Shown here in pieces: positions 1-12,845 of a DNA stretch of 64,000 bases; positions within the stretch are counted from its first letter, which is position 1, and each line of letters begins with the position of its first letter. Position numbers and translations under genes: made by a program. The stretch lies in NCBI GenBank assembly GCA_035772785.1, contig JAOCPU010000049.1:124001-188000 (forward strand), given 5' to 3'. The notes under the pieces are model-generated. The model saw nothing but the letters and a program-made list of their open reading frames with translations, had not been told where the DNA came from and ran no database searches. This DNA comes from Phlebiopsis flavidoalba. Taxonomy: Eukaryota > Basidiomycota > Agaricomycetes > Polyporales > Phanerochaetaceae.

Positions 1-3000
1 TGCGTTCTGGCTGTACCCGCCGGCGCCCCGGGCCCGGCGGGACAGTCCTGCAGCAAACGTGCTCCGCCATCAGCCTTTCTGGCGCACCTATGAGAAATAA
101 AGAGAAAAGAACACTTATACTGGAGACATAGGAAGTAGCAGTCTCGCGATCCGGCTTGAGCGCGCCCCAAGCGCGTCCGCCCGATCCGCCTCCTGTCACG
201 GGCTACGCTCAGCGGGCTGGCGGAGGGCGCATATGTACGAAGCACCGAACGCGCCAAAGCGCCGGCCCGGAAGGGGAAAGCCCCTGCTGCGCTTATCGAA
301 GTATGGTGCGGGGAGTGAGCCCCCGCGCGATGAGCGTGCACGCGCTCGCTGCTGACGAGCTCGTTTCCGCGGGACGATTAGAGCGCGAGGGTCGGGGAGA
401 GGCGGTCGAGGGCGTGGGCGAATATCTACCGCGCGTCAGCTCCGCTCCGTCGCGAGGAAAAGGAAGGAGGGCGAAACCTCGTGTAGGTGCTCCTCGCTGC
501 GGCGGCGGCGAACGCCCCGCTCGAGCTCCGCAAGCGCACACAGCGCGCCGTGCTACGTCCCCCCGCATCCGGCGCGTCCAACAAGGCGCGCCTACGCCCA
601 ACCCATCAGCGGTCTCCCCCCACAGAAAAAAGCGAGCATGCTCACCGCACCGCCTGCGCGACTCCGCACCGCGGCGCAAGCCCAGCAAGATCGCGCGCAC
701 ATATCGCGCGGAGCGCCTGTGCGCCGAGCCGGCGCAGCGGCCGCGTCCCAGTGGCGCAGCGTCACGTCCAGCAGGTGCTGTATCAGCGCGTCGCGGTACG
801 CGTCGTATCTATCTTGCATCAGCGTGGGGGAAGGGAGGGAGAAGAGGGGGCGTACGAGGCGACCTCGGGCGCGGCGGCGACGAGGAAGGCGTGTTGCGGC
901 GCGTGCCGACGGCGTAGAAGTCGGTCGCGCGGAGGACGGGGATGCCGTCCGGGAACAAACTCTACACCGAATAAGTGCGTAGCAAGGGAAAGGGGAAGGG
1001 GGGCTCACCGTGCGCCCCACAAACTCCTGGAACGCCGCGCTCGCCGCCCGTGCGAATATGCACCTCGCGGTCAAAGACCGCCGCCGTGGCGAGCGTGCGC
1101 GCGAGCGCCACCGCATGCGGCGGCGAGCGCAGCGAGCCCCTGCGCGCGCGCGAGCGCCCAGAGCACGTACGCCCCCGCGTCGCGCACGCTCGCGCCGACC
1201 AGAGTGCGCGCCCTTGCGTATATCAAACCGCATCGCCTTTTTCCCCATCAGCCCCTTCCACACCACTGACGCGCGAGAGAAAACCCACCTTGTGCAGCCA
1301 GCCGACGAGCTGCGGCAGGCGCGCGCTCGGGCACTGAGCGCGCGGCGCGCCATCTCGGCGCACGCGCGAGGCTCGCGCCGTGCCACGTCGCCTCGGCGAG
1401 CGCGCGGCATGTCCGTACAGGGTCGCTGCGCCGAGCGAGTGGATCTCGAAGAGCCGCGAGGATCTCGCTGGAGTCGATCTGGTCGGCGAAGTCCGCGTGC
1501 AGCCGCCTCGGAGATGGGTGGCGCGCGAGGGCTTTGGCGGCGGGAGAGTAGCGGACGACGGTGTCCTGGTGGGGTAGTTGTCAGCGGGGGGTTGCTGGGG
1601 TGGGTGTTTGGGTGGGGCTACCTTGTCTTGGAGAGCGGAGAAGCAGGTTGCCGAGGGGTGTCCTTCGAGTTCGTCGGTCGGGATGTCGATGTCGTCGTCC
1701 TCTTCGCACCGTGGCGATGCTCGGCGGAAGCAAACAAGTGTCTTTCCCTTCAGGCAGTGAGGAGCCATATCTAGCGGAAGAAATAGATGCTGCCTTAGAC
1801 CTCTTTTCCCTGCTGTGCCAACTTGGCGTGGAGGGAGGGAGGAGGCGCAATATCACCCGCTGAGACAAGCTTGATTCGTGTAACGTTTCGCACCAAAGAT
1901 ATTGCTCATCAGAGGTTTGCTTCGAGATCTATCGACATCGGAGGAGGCAAACTCGAGCCAACCGACGCGGCCTTCTGCTGTGCGGTACGAGGACATGGCT
2001 CGTAGAGCCCTGACTTGACCAACTCTATGCAGAGGGACTTGCAGAAGGCAGCTACACGATGGACTAGCGAAACATGAAGCACGCCGTTGTAAATTGGAGT
2101 AGGACACGGGACAGACCACAGAAAGAGTTGTATCCGTAGGAATTGCAGCGAGCCTTCAGCCCACTGCAACAATAAACGGCAGGGAAATTTCGCATTAGTA
2201 TCCTGGTCTAAGACGCGGACCACTGCAGTGCCTTGGCATCTACCTTAACTCAACACTCCCTCCCTGGAGTACAACCGCGCCAAAAGCATTGCAAGCGCAT
2301 TCACGCTCAATACCCGCATTGGACTAAGTACCGCTTCGCGACTCGCTTCCCAAGAGTCCGCAGCTGTCCTGCCTGGCGTTCTCCGGATCGTCTGCCCTTA
2401 AAGGCTCGTCAAAAGGCTGAGGTTCAAACAGCGCAAGCATGCAGGATCAGCGAACAGCCATGAGGAGGCAATCCGTACGTAGGAGGCAGCGGCCGGCGTC
2501 CTGATGTCCGTTGTTCCTTGCGACGGGCCTCGCTGTGCAGCAGAAATTCGAGAGCAATGGGACAGATCACTCGATCTCGCTTGTCGGGAAGAAGCGGGAC
2601 TGCGCGGCGTGCGGAAGGGAGTGTCACAGTGAGCTGGTGACGGGGAGAGACGGATCTGATAGTTTTTGTTGGCCCACGGAATTTTGATGTAAGAGTATAG
2701 TAAGGACACACATGCGATGGTATGATATGTTTGGGCCTAGGTTTGTTCTGGGAGGAAGATACGGTCTGCCACGGACAGCTTTGGTGAAGCGTTGCACGGA
2801 CAGGGTTTCACGAGCCTCTTTCGAGAAAGGGGTCCAAGAGATAGGCTTGCATCTGCTGGTATTCATCAAGCTGCGAGCAATTTAGTTCCCATGCGTTGCT
2901 CGGTCAGTCAGAGCAGTAATGTATAACACGTCACGATCATCCCAAGCCTCCCTCTGGAGCTGGTCTTGGCCTCGTCTTCCTCTTCGCGGCTCAAAGTCTT

Positions 3001-3100
3001 GTTGCAAAGCTCGAGCAGGCCTGCTCTGAGACGCGACGATATTTCATCGTGCTTCAAAGGTAGCGAAAGTACCTGTCTTCCACAGCAAGCATTTTCTATC
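1..3100 (-). CDS. TBCD: Tubulin-specific chaperone D (tubulin folding cofactor D), 3'-truncated by the window edge
   Basis: Cofactor D binds beta-tubulin and works with cofactors C and E to build the alpha/beta dimer in the cytosol. Reading the minus strand from about 3.0 kb down, blocks appear in the family's order: a stretch like YTL.KFRG.KTI with LTVTLP (about 2.7-2.6 kb), RVILRLLPP (near 1.85 kb), an acidic EEDDDIDIP linker, then after a likely intron (about 1,620-1,570) DTVVRYS and AAKALARI, followed by WHGA, SVGASVRDAGAYVLWALARA, a VFDRE/AASAAFQEFVGR block near 1.1-1.0 kb, and YRDALIQHLLDVTLRHWDAA near 0.8 kb. These lie in different frames, so several indels are present. The C-terminal third lies beyond position 1. 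The start near 3.1 kb is a guess. Codon GC is very high below 1.9 kb and lower above it. Identification is firm; exon boundaries are not. Confidence 0.82.
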
Positions 3101-3345
3101 ATCGCTGATTGTATGGTACACGGTCAGTCACAGCAGATTCAAAGCGCGTAGCGCGTGTGCGCTCGTCACGGTCGATCTGCCATCGGGGAATCGGATCAAT
3201 TGATAGCGGCGCCCGCAGGAAAACTCGACCGACTTTCACGCTCAAGGCGTCTAATATTTATCCTTCCACCTTACTCTCTGGCTTCCTTGGATCCTTTGAC
3301 GAATCTTCAGGCACAAAAAACCGCACAAAGAACTCAGTCAGGGAT
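3101..3345. promoter_or_regulatory. Divergent intergenic region between TBCD and BUD22-like gene
   Basis: This short gap separates two divergently transcribed housekeeping genes and probably carries both promoters. No clear TATA box or other defined element was seen. The assignment rests only on gene layout. Confidence 0.35.
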
Positions 3346-5199
3346 ATGCCTTCAGAACGCAAACAGCCCCCTGTCAAGAGGAAGAGGGCCAAGGATCGGT
3401 ATGTGAAGAAAGTCTTCCCCATCCCCTTAGCATTGCCCTTACAGTTTTTTGCGATCAACAGGAGGACCCTGCGGCGGAAGCTCTCAGGAAAACTGGTGTG
3501 TATTTAGTACTGGAAATTGGGCTTCCTATCTGTGACGTGGTCAAGGCTGCTTAAAGTCACCCACTGGACGCGAAGGAAGTCAAGATAGCATGCTAAGAAA
3601 TGCAAAGGATTTTGAGATTCGCAAGCTCGTGAAGCGGTTGAAGGGACTCAGGATATGATCATTTCGGATAGAACTATGATTGTCTCAGCTGCCGACGAGC
3701 TGTGTAGAGCACACAAGGAGCTGATGACGCCAGAGCTCAAGGACTTAGAAGAGCAGCTCTCGCCTTAGAGGTGAACTCTATCGTCGAGCCATCCTGACCC
3801 CAACATTCAACGTTCCATCATGAGAGGGGAAATTGACACCACACCCGAAACGGTTGCAAACACAGCTTTGAAAACCAAGCTAATGGAAGAAAGACAAAGA
3901 AAGCTTTCTGAGAAACACCGCTCTCGAGCCCGCGATCGCGGAAAGAGCTCCGACCATCTCGTAGTTCCCGGCACACCCAGAGGTCGAACTCTCGTCCAAA
4001 AGGCCAAGTGACGGTCTCCTTAGCTCAAATGTTTGTCGGCCCGACGGAAGTGCCCACTGTCGTCGATGGCCAATACGGGGCAGTCGTCTTCCCAGAGCGC
4101 GGAAAGGCCTCCACGAGAGGAGGAAAACACTCGGATGATGAGAGCGAGGAGGAAGAGGTCGAACGACAGAGCCAGGAAAGCTAAGCTTGCTCGCGCCGGA
4201 TGTCTCGGAAGCACGAGGAGTCGGAATGAGGGAGTTCCCAACGGGCGAACAGAGGCTTTCGGGCGAGCAGGACCACCGTGTTGGCAGTGAGGACGACGAG
4301 AGAGTGTTGGATGATGGGGGCTCGGGAGTCTGGCTCCTAGTCAACAAAGAGAAAAAAAACCGGATGTGTTCAGGCGACGAAGATGACGACAGCGATGATG
4401 GGTTTTCAAAGGGGGGCAGGGGCGAAGACGAAGACGAATGATAGGCGACGAAGAGCCAGAAGTAGCCAGTGTCCCGTAAAGCGAAGAGTGAGACCCTTCC
4501 AAGGTCAACCGCGACCAAGGCTTCTGGTGAAAAGCCGGCGAATAATATACGTCTCCTGCGCGTCGCTGTCCGTGGGCTTCCACGCGCTCCTGAGACTCGG
4601 ACGCGGCTGAATATCGACCGTGATGGCAGAAAGTTGCAAAAAAAGGGACGTCGTGAAGACGAACCGCGACGAGGGTGAACGAGCACCGACCAAGTCGTTA
4701 AGGCTGCCACTGTTCTACTAGGGTCAGCTCCTAATTAACGCGCCCCTTCCTTCAGCATAACTTGTGGCGAAATAAGTACGGCAAAAAAACGCCAATACAC
4801 GTCAAGAAAGCAAGTGGTCTGCTAGTCCCCAAAGACCCCAGAAGAAAATGCGCTCAAGCTGCGCCGGGTCGGCGAGGCCCCAATCGGGAAACGTCGAGCA
4901 GGCCATACTCCCAAGTGGCAGCAATAGGCCTACTCTCAAAATCCGCTTGGTGAAGGTCATGCGCACGCGCCCGCAAAGAACCACCACTGCACCCCTCCGT
5001 ACCCATACGTACGGTGTTCATGTCTCATTGGTCGACAACCATGGCTGACCATTTGCTCAGGGCCCCCCACGGGCTCGAGGACTGTCGAGGAAAAAACCTC
5101 TCCACCCTTTCTTGGGAAGCGAAACGGAAGCTCAAGGAGAAACTAGAGCGCGCCACCATCGTCGCGCCGCAATTTGGTGCAAAAAGATTGTATTTTTAG
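3346..5199 (+). CDS. BUD22: BUD22/SRFBP1-family ribosome biogenesis protein
   Basis: Bud22 is a nucleolar protein needed for 40S subunit and 18S rRNA maturation. The proposed start is the ATG at 3346, giving a basic N-terminus (PSERKQPPVKRKRAKDR) that stops at a good 5' splice site. Around 3.6 kb comes the family's N-terminal signature, NAKDFEIRKLVKRLKGLR, followed by LSAADELCRAHKELMTPEL. The middle is charged and acidic (SDDESEEEEVE, GDEDDDSDDG), as expected for Bud22. Near 4.75 kb lies the C-terminal block LWRNKYGKK with HVKKASG, and the protein ends in HPSWEAKRKLKEKLE followed by a short tail ending KRLYF and a stop at 5197-5199. The HPSWEAKRK tail is typical of the family. Frames shift several times between blocks. 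It is divergent from TBCD. Confidence 0.75.
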
Positions 5200-8100
5200 T
5201 AAGAAGGTCTTGTCGCTTGTGTCTTTCTAATTCGCACAAAACACCATCTTATCAAAACTACTCACATATCTACGCTGCTCCATAACGTCCACAAATGTCG
5301 TATGTAATGCGACGGAGTGGATTACGGTGTACTCCTTGACGATCGTGGTATTCCTAATTCAAAGCTAATAGACGTGAAGCGGGTCCTGGGGCATGGTATC
5401 TTTAGCCGTCCCAGCAGGTATATACGGTCTCCGATATAAAATACCCGTCGCTGCCGTAAAAAAATGTGATTTTACTGGAAAGGGCGCAGTCCATGCTGTA
5501 GAATCTGATGTAAGGCGGGGCACCCCATAACGAACACGAATGGTCACAGGTAATGCAATCCCAACTGTTGGTGGTCCCTATCTCGCAAGGTGTTTTGGTC
5601 GATTAACATCTGTGAATAATATTACTCCAAGTATAGTGAGACGCGCGACCGCGTTGAAAAGAATCAAATGTCGCCTCGAGAGCTGCACAGCTATAGAATC
5701 AAAGCTTGCGTGGTTTACATCCCAAGCGCCTAAACGTCAAGCAACGGTGTCAGCCAAGTTCTTCGAAAATAGATAGATGTAAACTTAACGTATAGAGAGC
5801 TGCACTCTCGATCAACACGCTCAGAATATTGCTAATACTGTACACGAAAGGTTATGAGCATGCGCAATTTTGTTCATGGCCAACAATCCAGAGCGTCGTT
5901 AACTTTTGCAGAGCCGTCGATTTGAGTATCTATTCAAGCATTCCATTGTGCGGTGTTTCGCTAAAAACCCAAGCCCAGATCTTGTAGCATAGGTCCGGGG
6001 GGGGGAGGGGGCTGAACCATAGCAAGCATAACACGTATGTCAACGGAATCGTAGCGACTGTATTGAATTTCATATGGTCAAAATGGTACCTGTGGCGTAA
6101 GATATTGATACTGCCATAACTACGACATAGATCAAGTCGTGTGTCGGAGCTTTCGTCGCAAAACAAGATTGACATAGCAAAAACCATCGCAGCAAAGACC
6201 GTGGGTCAAGTATCCCAATGGGTACCTGCTATTAGACATTCTTAGAGAGCGGTCAGGGGCAAGAGAGAGTGAGATCGTGAGGAGCTTTAACTACCAGTTC
6301 CATCACTTGTTCCATAAAAAAGAGATTGGAGACAATATTGTATGGGAGCGGATCGTGTGTCGTTTATGAAGATACCGTCACTAACTGATTAAGAAACCAA
6401 TGTTTAGCTTGTTATGGTCCCCAAGTAACTAGCGTCTCGAGCGGAGCCATGACTATCAGCCAAGCTCGAAAACAATCAGTATACAGCTATGGAGCTGCCT
6501 ACTATGTATGATTACGCTCCCACATATATCCACCATCCACAGTGCGGTATATAGCTATGGTCACAATGAGGATCTGAATGCCAAAAAACCTGACTGCTTT
6601 CTAACCAAGAGTAGATCCCCTGATGTTGCTCAATCCCGTCATGACCCATAGTAACTCGCGCTAGTCCGAACAGGTTTATGAAGGCAGGCTGAACACTGCC
6701 ATCGTATGAGTAGCAGCCCAAGTCGGGGATTCGAATCGATTGTACACTAAATGGTGAAGAATTCACATTTTGGATCTCGTCGCCGATTAGTGCTTGCATA
6801 CATCGTCATATGGCGTATGCGCAATCGCCGCAATATAAGGTTTTTAAGAACGTAGAGACATCACAATCAATAGTTTGAAATCACAGCGCAGGATCAAGAT
6901 AAAAAAGAATATGTTTGCAACTAGAATCAGGGTTCGTTATTGTGCCTTTGCGTTTGTCGTTCTTAGTACAAAGAATATATGTTGAGAACGTCGATGTGGT
7001 GAAGTATATTCCTGAACACAAACTCAGCTTCTCCGATCAATACAAGCTTCATTGATGCGCATACCGTATAAGATCAGTGAAATAACGGCCCCGAGAATAT
7101 AAAAGAACGCCGTAGAAAGCCCTGAAGAGCTCATGTCTTTTGTTCAGGTAGATGGATGAATGTCACTGGCCTTTATGAGAGCCACGACTGTGGCATATAT
7201 ACGATGGGTAGAGGTTACGGTGACCGGCCGTTGAACTAGTTACTGAATCACGGATGATTCAAGTTGCTCTCATCAGAATGCAGCCGGCACAGAAGCCCTT
7301 GTAAAGCTGTTCTTGACGCATTTAACAAACTTTGTGAACAGATCGTCAATATTAGTACTCACGATCGGATTCACAATCAATTATCAGTTAGAGCTCTACA
7401 CGAAGCCTTTTTGTAGTAAACCTTGGAGTATATGTCAGAACGCTTGGTTATTGTGCAAGCAAGACAAGAAACACAACCAACTGGTTCTACGCTGACATAA
7501 AGACCCCTTGAATTTGGGAGGCATTGCTGATTCCCCGTGCTGGTGGCCGCTCCTCAGCTCACTAGCCCAAATCCAAGTATCCTCTCGACAAATCCACATC
7601 TCTGACATTGCCTTCAGAATGTCTCAGTTGTACCATCCTTAAACCAATCGAGTGGGCTGAGCAGGAAGATGATTGACTGAGCAGCAAAACGATGTACTTC
7701 AGACTGTCAATCTGCGGCTTCTTGAGCAGGCCTGGTTGCCGGCGGACTACTCTCGCGATCCGAAGGCTACGATCACGAGAGTCAACACCAAAGCGAGATT
7801 CACTGAGAGCGAATGCAGTGCACTAGATGAGGTGCCATCGCAAGTCCAGCGTTACGAATCATCCATAAATACTCTGCGTGGTGGCTGGGATGTGGGGACC
7901 GGTTCAAATCATGTTCCGGCCTTACAAAATGAGATGTGACATACGGGGTCATAAAAATAGCGCATGGGGCTCATAGCGCATTGTATACCACGCCGCTGTG
8001 CTGTAAACCAAGTGTTCGGGTCGGTTTCAAGCAAGGTGTCCACTGTCGTGTCAAGACTAGATACTGTTAAGTTATGTGGCGTGGTACGAAAATTTGTTGA

Positions 8101-8314
8101 GATGGGGGTCGAACCTGCGTACTACATCCTCGTAGCAGCGACGATGCAGTGTGTGGTGGTCGAAAAATTCATGGAAAGGCGGCACCCTTCTCGCAAGAGC
8201 CATAAAACAGGACAATTCGTTCCAAGGAAATCGTCGGGCGTCTCGGGCTGCCCTGGAGACCCGTGGGAACTTACGCCATGAGCGCTCTCTGCGTCACTGT
8301 GCTCATGCTGCTGC
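5200..8314. other. AT-rich gene-poor stretch
   Basis: About 3.1 kb with lower GC than both neighbours. It has frequent stops in all frames and no recognisable protein motif. A G-run sits near 5,998-6,010. Minus-strand open stretches at 5.93-6.19 and 6.51-6.80 kb have plausible amino-acid composition but match nothing I know. It may hold a decayed gene or transposon remnant. Confidence 0.5.
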
Positions 8315-8378
8315 TGCCCAGCTCTGTCTTTCCGTCCTATCGTTTCTCTGTCTCCCTCCTCCTCCTTGTCCGCTCAGC
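8315..8378 (+). promoter_or_regulatory. Pyrimidine-rich leader upstream of V-ATPase B
   Basis: A CT-rich tract runs almost to the ATG at 8379. CT-rich blocks just upstream of the start are common at strongly expressed filamentous-fungal genes. The functional reading is inferred. Confidence 0.4.
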
Positions 8379-10740
8379 ATGGCCGGTGACCCACGAATCA
8401 GCGACAGGGAGCTCGCTGCCATCAATGCGGCCGCCGTGACGCGCGAATACCGCGTCCAGCCGCATCTCGGTACGTTTGCAATAAGCGCACCCGCTCTGTG
8501 CGTGTCTGAATGGCGATGTAGACTACCGGACGGTTTCTGCCATTAACGGGTGAGCGATGATCGCGCCTCAAGTTTGATTGTATTTGAATTCATTTCTGTG
8601 TAGCCCCCTTGTTGTTTTGGGACAATGTCAAGGTGAGCACTGAGCTTCGATATGCTGGAGCGATAAACCTAAGACGCGACTCCCCATGTCCCCTGTCGTA
8701 CAATGGAAATGCGTTCAGCATTATCTCTCCCAGACGGAACCAAGCGTGGTGGCCCATAGTGCTGGAAGTACAGGGCAAGAAGAGCTATTCGTCAGGTCTT
8801 ATGATAGGCAAATCCGGCGTGGGACGTCAAAGCTACGCTACGTAGAGTCGGGTTTACCGGAAGCAATCATGAAGCTGCCCGCGTCAGCAGAAGGACCTTC
8901 TGGGACGTATCGTCAACGGATCCGGCCATGCCCATTGACAATGGCCCAAAGTGTTTAGCAGTAGGATGTACCTGTATATCAACGGTGAGTGTATGGCATG
9001 TGGCGCAGCGCAGAGGTCCATCATCATCGCGCGAGGCAGTGCCTCACCTATCAACCCGTACTTCGCGTAATGATACCCCGCCCGAGGAGATGATTCAAAC
9101 TTGCAAATTTCCACATCAGATCGTCATGAACTCCATTGTCGCGCAAGGACGAGAAGCATTTCCAATCTTCTCCAGCCTGGCGGGCGCTGCCTCACAAGCG
9201 CATGGCTGCGGACGTTGGGTCGGTGGTGGAGGCTAGAGCGATGCCCGGCCGCTCACTGATGGTTGTGTATGATATAGATTGCGGCCCAAATTCGTGCGGT
9301 GCAAAAGGCGGGCACTGTGTGAAGGCGCTACCGACCGCAAGGAGTACGTGCACGACGGGTGTCAGCCTGAGGACAACTTCTCGCTGTGGTGTGCCGCCCC
9401 CGGCTGATGGGTGTCCTGTGAACATGGAGGTACGGCGGGCCGGTTCTTCAATGGCAGGATCGCTGAGGGAGTCACAAAAAAGAAACACGGCAGGTCGTGG
9501 GACCGCGTCACGCTCTTGCATGAACTCTTGCCAACGACCCGAGCGATCAGTGGGTCGAGCGGCATAAACGTGAACTCCTTGCCACCACAGCCGATCCGCT
9601 GAGAGCGTACCACGCCGAGATAATATCGGCTGTGACGCGAAGTACGTGCGAGAAACACAATCTTGACGTATCATACAAGCGACATTTCATCGTGTCTCAA
9701 ATCGCAATCCTGTCATGCAGTGCGGCGAAGGCCGGCTGTTTGGGGGAGATGTCATTTGTACCAGCAATGCGTACAGAAGTCACGGCGAGTACTGACCGGG
9801 CACGCCGACACATGCGGCAGCACTGTTAGTTCTCTCCAATAAATGGCGTCGTTGCTTCAGCATAGTATCGGACGCTCGTGCGGGCCGTGCAGTAGGCTAC
9901 CCCGGATGAGGACTGTACACGGACTTTGGTGCGACCATCTACGAGCGGCGACGGGAGCTGGAGTCCCAGGTCCGGCACGATGTCCATCACCCAGATCCCA
10001 TCATTCTGACGATGCCAACCGACGGTTATCGTGCTGTCTCGTGGCGTTGTTGTCGCGAGCACGCTCAATACTGACCGCGTGCCCGCGACAATGATATTTA
10101 CGCACCCCATACCCCGTTGATCTCATCTAGGTTAGCATCACCGGGGCCCAGGATCTATTGTCGTGACTCTCGCTGCACAACCGCCGAGATCTACCCCTAC
10201 CTATCACGTCCTTGCCGTCGCTGTCCGCGCTCATGATAGTAGGCGCGATTGGTGAGAAGCTCCGCCGCAAGGACCACGGTATATGTCTCGAACCACTGTA
10301 CGCTGGCGCGTGCAGCAGCGTAAACGTCCGACTGTGAGGCTGACGGCACGCATCTCTAGTGGACGCCAAGTATGCACATCGGCCGTGATATGCTGGCGTC
10401 GATGAGGCGCAGCGTCGTGAGGTGAGGAGGCGCTGCTCGCCAAGCGGACAAGCTCGCGCACTGACTGAGTTCCTGGACAAATTCGAACGGTCAGTTTGAT
10501 CGGGCAGGGTGCAGCGGGCGCGATTTGTCGTTCTTTTGTGCGGTGTGTTGTGACTTAATGACAGCGGCACACGTGGGAGGCAGGGGCGTACGAGGGCGCG
10601 GAGCATCTTCGACTCGCTCGACGTCGGACTGTGGAGGCCTGCTGCGCATCTCTCCCGAAGGCGCAGCTGAACTCGGCATCAGCCGCCAGTAGATTCGCTA
10701 CAGGAGTGATACGCGCGCAAAGGCGAGCAATAAGCAGCCC
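8379..10740 (+). CDS. VMA2: V-type H+-ATPase subunit B (V1 sector)
   Basis: This is the non-catalytic nucleotide-binding subunit of the V1 ring that drives vacuolar and endosomal acidification. The ATG at 8379 opens DPRISDRELAAINAAAVTREY and RVQPHL. A short intron with GTACGT..TAG ends leads to DYRTVSAING, and another to PLVVLDNVK. Later blocks in family order are LEVQGKK, MKLP, VNGSGH with PIDNGPK, EEMIQT, MNSIA.GQ.IPIFS, HDG..EDNFS, MGVNMETARFF, DRVTL, TIYER, SITQIP, ILTMP, KDHGDVSN, YAIGRD and DKLAL.EFLDKFER. After a further intron come GQGAYE, SIFDSLD and LLRI.PKAQLNRIS. Blocks jump between frames, and frameshifts and in-frame stops are frequent (the codon after VNGSGH is disturbed, for example). 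The 3' end near 10.74 kb is approximate. Family identity is very secure. Confidence 0.88.
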
Positions 10741-12364
10741 GAGGCCCGACGTGTCGCGAAGGTGGCAGCAGGAAAACGAGGGAAAGGCTCCTCGACGGCA
10801 GTCGAGAGGGCGCGCGACGGAGAACAGCAAATGGCCCCATCACAGACGCGCACGCGCGGGGGCGATCCGCCGCCGCCTCGCGATGATAAACTTGTACATT
10901 CTCTCTACGATTGCAAACAAACACAATGCCAGATTAACGCCGCGTGGGCGACGCTCTTTTCTAAGCTTTCCGGCGTGTCGTGGCTTCGTTCTGCCTCTGT
11001 GTGTCCGCCCTCTCTCTTCTCTTTGGACCACTGCCCTCACCCGGCAGATGTCGCCTGTTACGCTGACGCTGCCAGCCCGCGCGCGTGACGGTCCAACAGA
11101 ATGCGCGCACGAACGTTCCCGCATTCGCAAGTCAGTCGGACAGAGGTGCGTCTGTGCTCTCTGTATTCCGGCAGCAGGCAGGCACATGCGCGCGCGCGCG
11201 GGATCCTCGGACGGCGCAGGCCGTTCCTAAAGGCAGCGACGCGAGCGACGCTACCATATGCATTAGCCTTCATACGGCGCGGTGTATACGTACAGAAACG
11301 CGCGGGCGGCATGCGGCCCCGCGGCATCTCGCCATCGTGCCATCCGCGCATTGAAGAAGAACTGTCGCTGCAGCGGCGGCGGACGAAGCGTCGCCATCTG
11401 CCGGTTCTGCGGCTGCGGCTGCATGGGGCAGGAGCGTGCCGTCCCCCGGCCCCTGCGTCCTGCGGTTATTGGTGTGGCCCCTCGCACCGCGAGTTGCACG
11501 CATATGGGTGCGCGGCGAGGCCGCTGGGTGGGACAGGGGCCGGTCGCGACAAGGTCCTTGAGACTATGGGCGTGCTGGCGCACAGAAAGAGAGTTTTCTG
11601 AAAGACCGGTTCAAGAAGCCGGAGTGGCTGAGGCTTTTTTTGGGATGGTGGCGGGGGAGCGGGATGAAGCCCACTAGGCCGAGAGGGGCGAGGGGGCGAG
11701 GAGATCCTGCCCGGCGCCGGGGAGTCCCAGGATTAGCCAGCTGTGGCCCTGCGGCGAGGTCGTGCAGCTCGGGAAGTCACGCGGGGGAAGGCTGCCCAGA
11801 GGTGAATGAAGCCTGATGGTGAATGAAGGGGGCCGGGGCTGAGGATGAACGTTGGGCTCTCGTTGGGAGGGGTCCTGCGCGCAGGCCGCCGCCACCGCAG
11901 AAAGGCCAGAAAGTCCTGAAATCCCAGAGTCTGAGCGCGCGTCTGAGCGTCCTGAGCGTCTGTGCAGTCTGTGCAGTGATCGAGCGTCAGGGGCATGCCG
12001 AGCACGTGAGGCCTGCACAGGGGGGGGGGTCCATTGCTGCAAGCGCTGAAATCAACCTCCGGTATGTGGTGAGTGCATCACTGTGTTTCTCGGGTCCTAC
12101 CAGAGGCTAACAGTCACTGCCTCGCGAGTTGTGTTGTATATGCCCAAACCATTACTGGTGAAAGTGCATCATACAACGCTAATAGGCTTGATAGCTACCT
12201 CTCTCAACGCGGCTTGCCGTGTGCTGAAGATAGAGATATGGCCACCAGCCCTCAGTGTTCCGGAAGAATAGAGCACGTGGGTTCGTGGCAGCGCTTCCGG
12301 TCGTATGGCCGTTGACGCTGGAGTATGTTGTTTTCAGCGCTTTGCAGCAGTGGACCCCCCCTGC
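10741..12364. other. GC-rich intergenic stretch, no gene assigned
   Basis: Long open frames exist on both strands because of high GC, but none carries a known motif. On the minus strand a Q/P-rich peptide begins near 11.43 kb and could be an N-terminus. Short, imperfect repeats of the type GAGCGT/CTGAGCG occur at about 11.93-11.99 kb, and a nine-base G-run lies near 12,022. Confidence 0.4.
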
Positions 12365-12521
12365 GGCCTGCACCTAGCGTACAGACCGAGCGCTTCAGCG
12401 AGATGAGGCACGAGGGCGATTTCTCTGCTTCAGCCCTCTACGACGACCTCCGCCGCCGCTCGCGACGCTGCACCAGCACGTTACCGGACTATCTGCACGC
12501 AAGCTCACACTAGTGGCTAGC
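12365..12521 (+). repeat. Direct repeat copy A (left flank of the A-poor block)
   Basis: This 157-bp segment starts with GGCCTGCACCTAGCG and ends with TAGTGGCTAGC. It is matched by a diverged copy at 17,529-17,674 with the same ends and shared internal stretches (GAGCGCTTCAG, CGACCTCCGCCGCCGCTCGC-like, TATCTGCACGCAAGCTCAC). Same-orientation copies about 5.16 kb apart resemble the arrangement of LTRs, although no TG..CA ends or target duplication were established. Confidence 0.7.
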
Positions 12522-12830
12522 CTAGGCCTTCGGGTTCCTTGGGTACCTGCCCATGATGCTGCCCCCATGGGCCCCTCTTGGGCCTGTCCCGCTTCTGCAG
12601 CCCAGCCTAGCCCGGCCGTCAAGTTCTTCGCAGGTCGTTCCTAGGATGCACCCCAAGCATGCGGGGCTTTGTGAGGGGCTGTTCTTTTTTGTTGCACTTG
12701 TTTCTTGCGCCGGCTGTTTCAAGTTGAGTAAATCGGGTTGACTATCGTACCACCGCGAATCCTTGAGCTTTGTGTTTCGTCCTCTCAGGAGTTTGGCGCT
12801 TCTCCGACCTTGTCCATTCGCGGACGGTAC

Positions 12831-12845
12831 GCCGCCTCCGGCGGC
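12831..12845. repeat. Perfect hairpin, 6-bp stem
   Basis: GCCGCC and GGCGGC are separated by TCC. The hairpin sits near the left edge of the A-poor block and resembles in layout the hairpin at 17,384-17,400. Confidence 0.6.

Noticed and set aside
487..1410. Long plus-strand open frames rich in Arg and Ala
   Set aside because: They overlap the cofactor D motifs on the minus strand and are shadows caused by very high GC.
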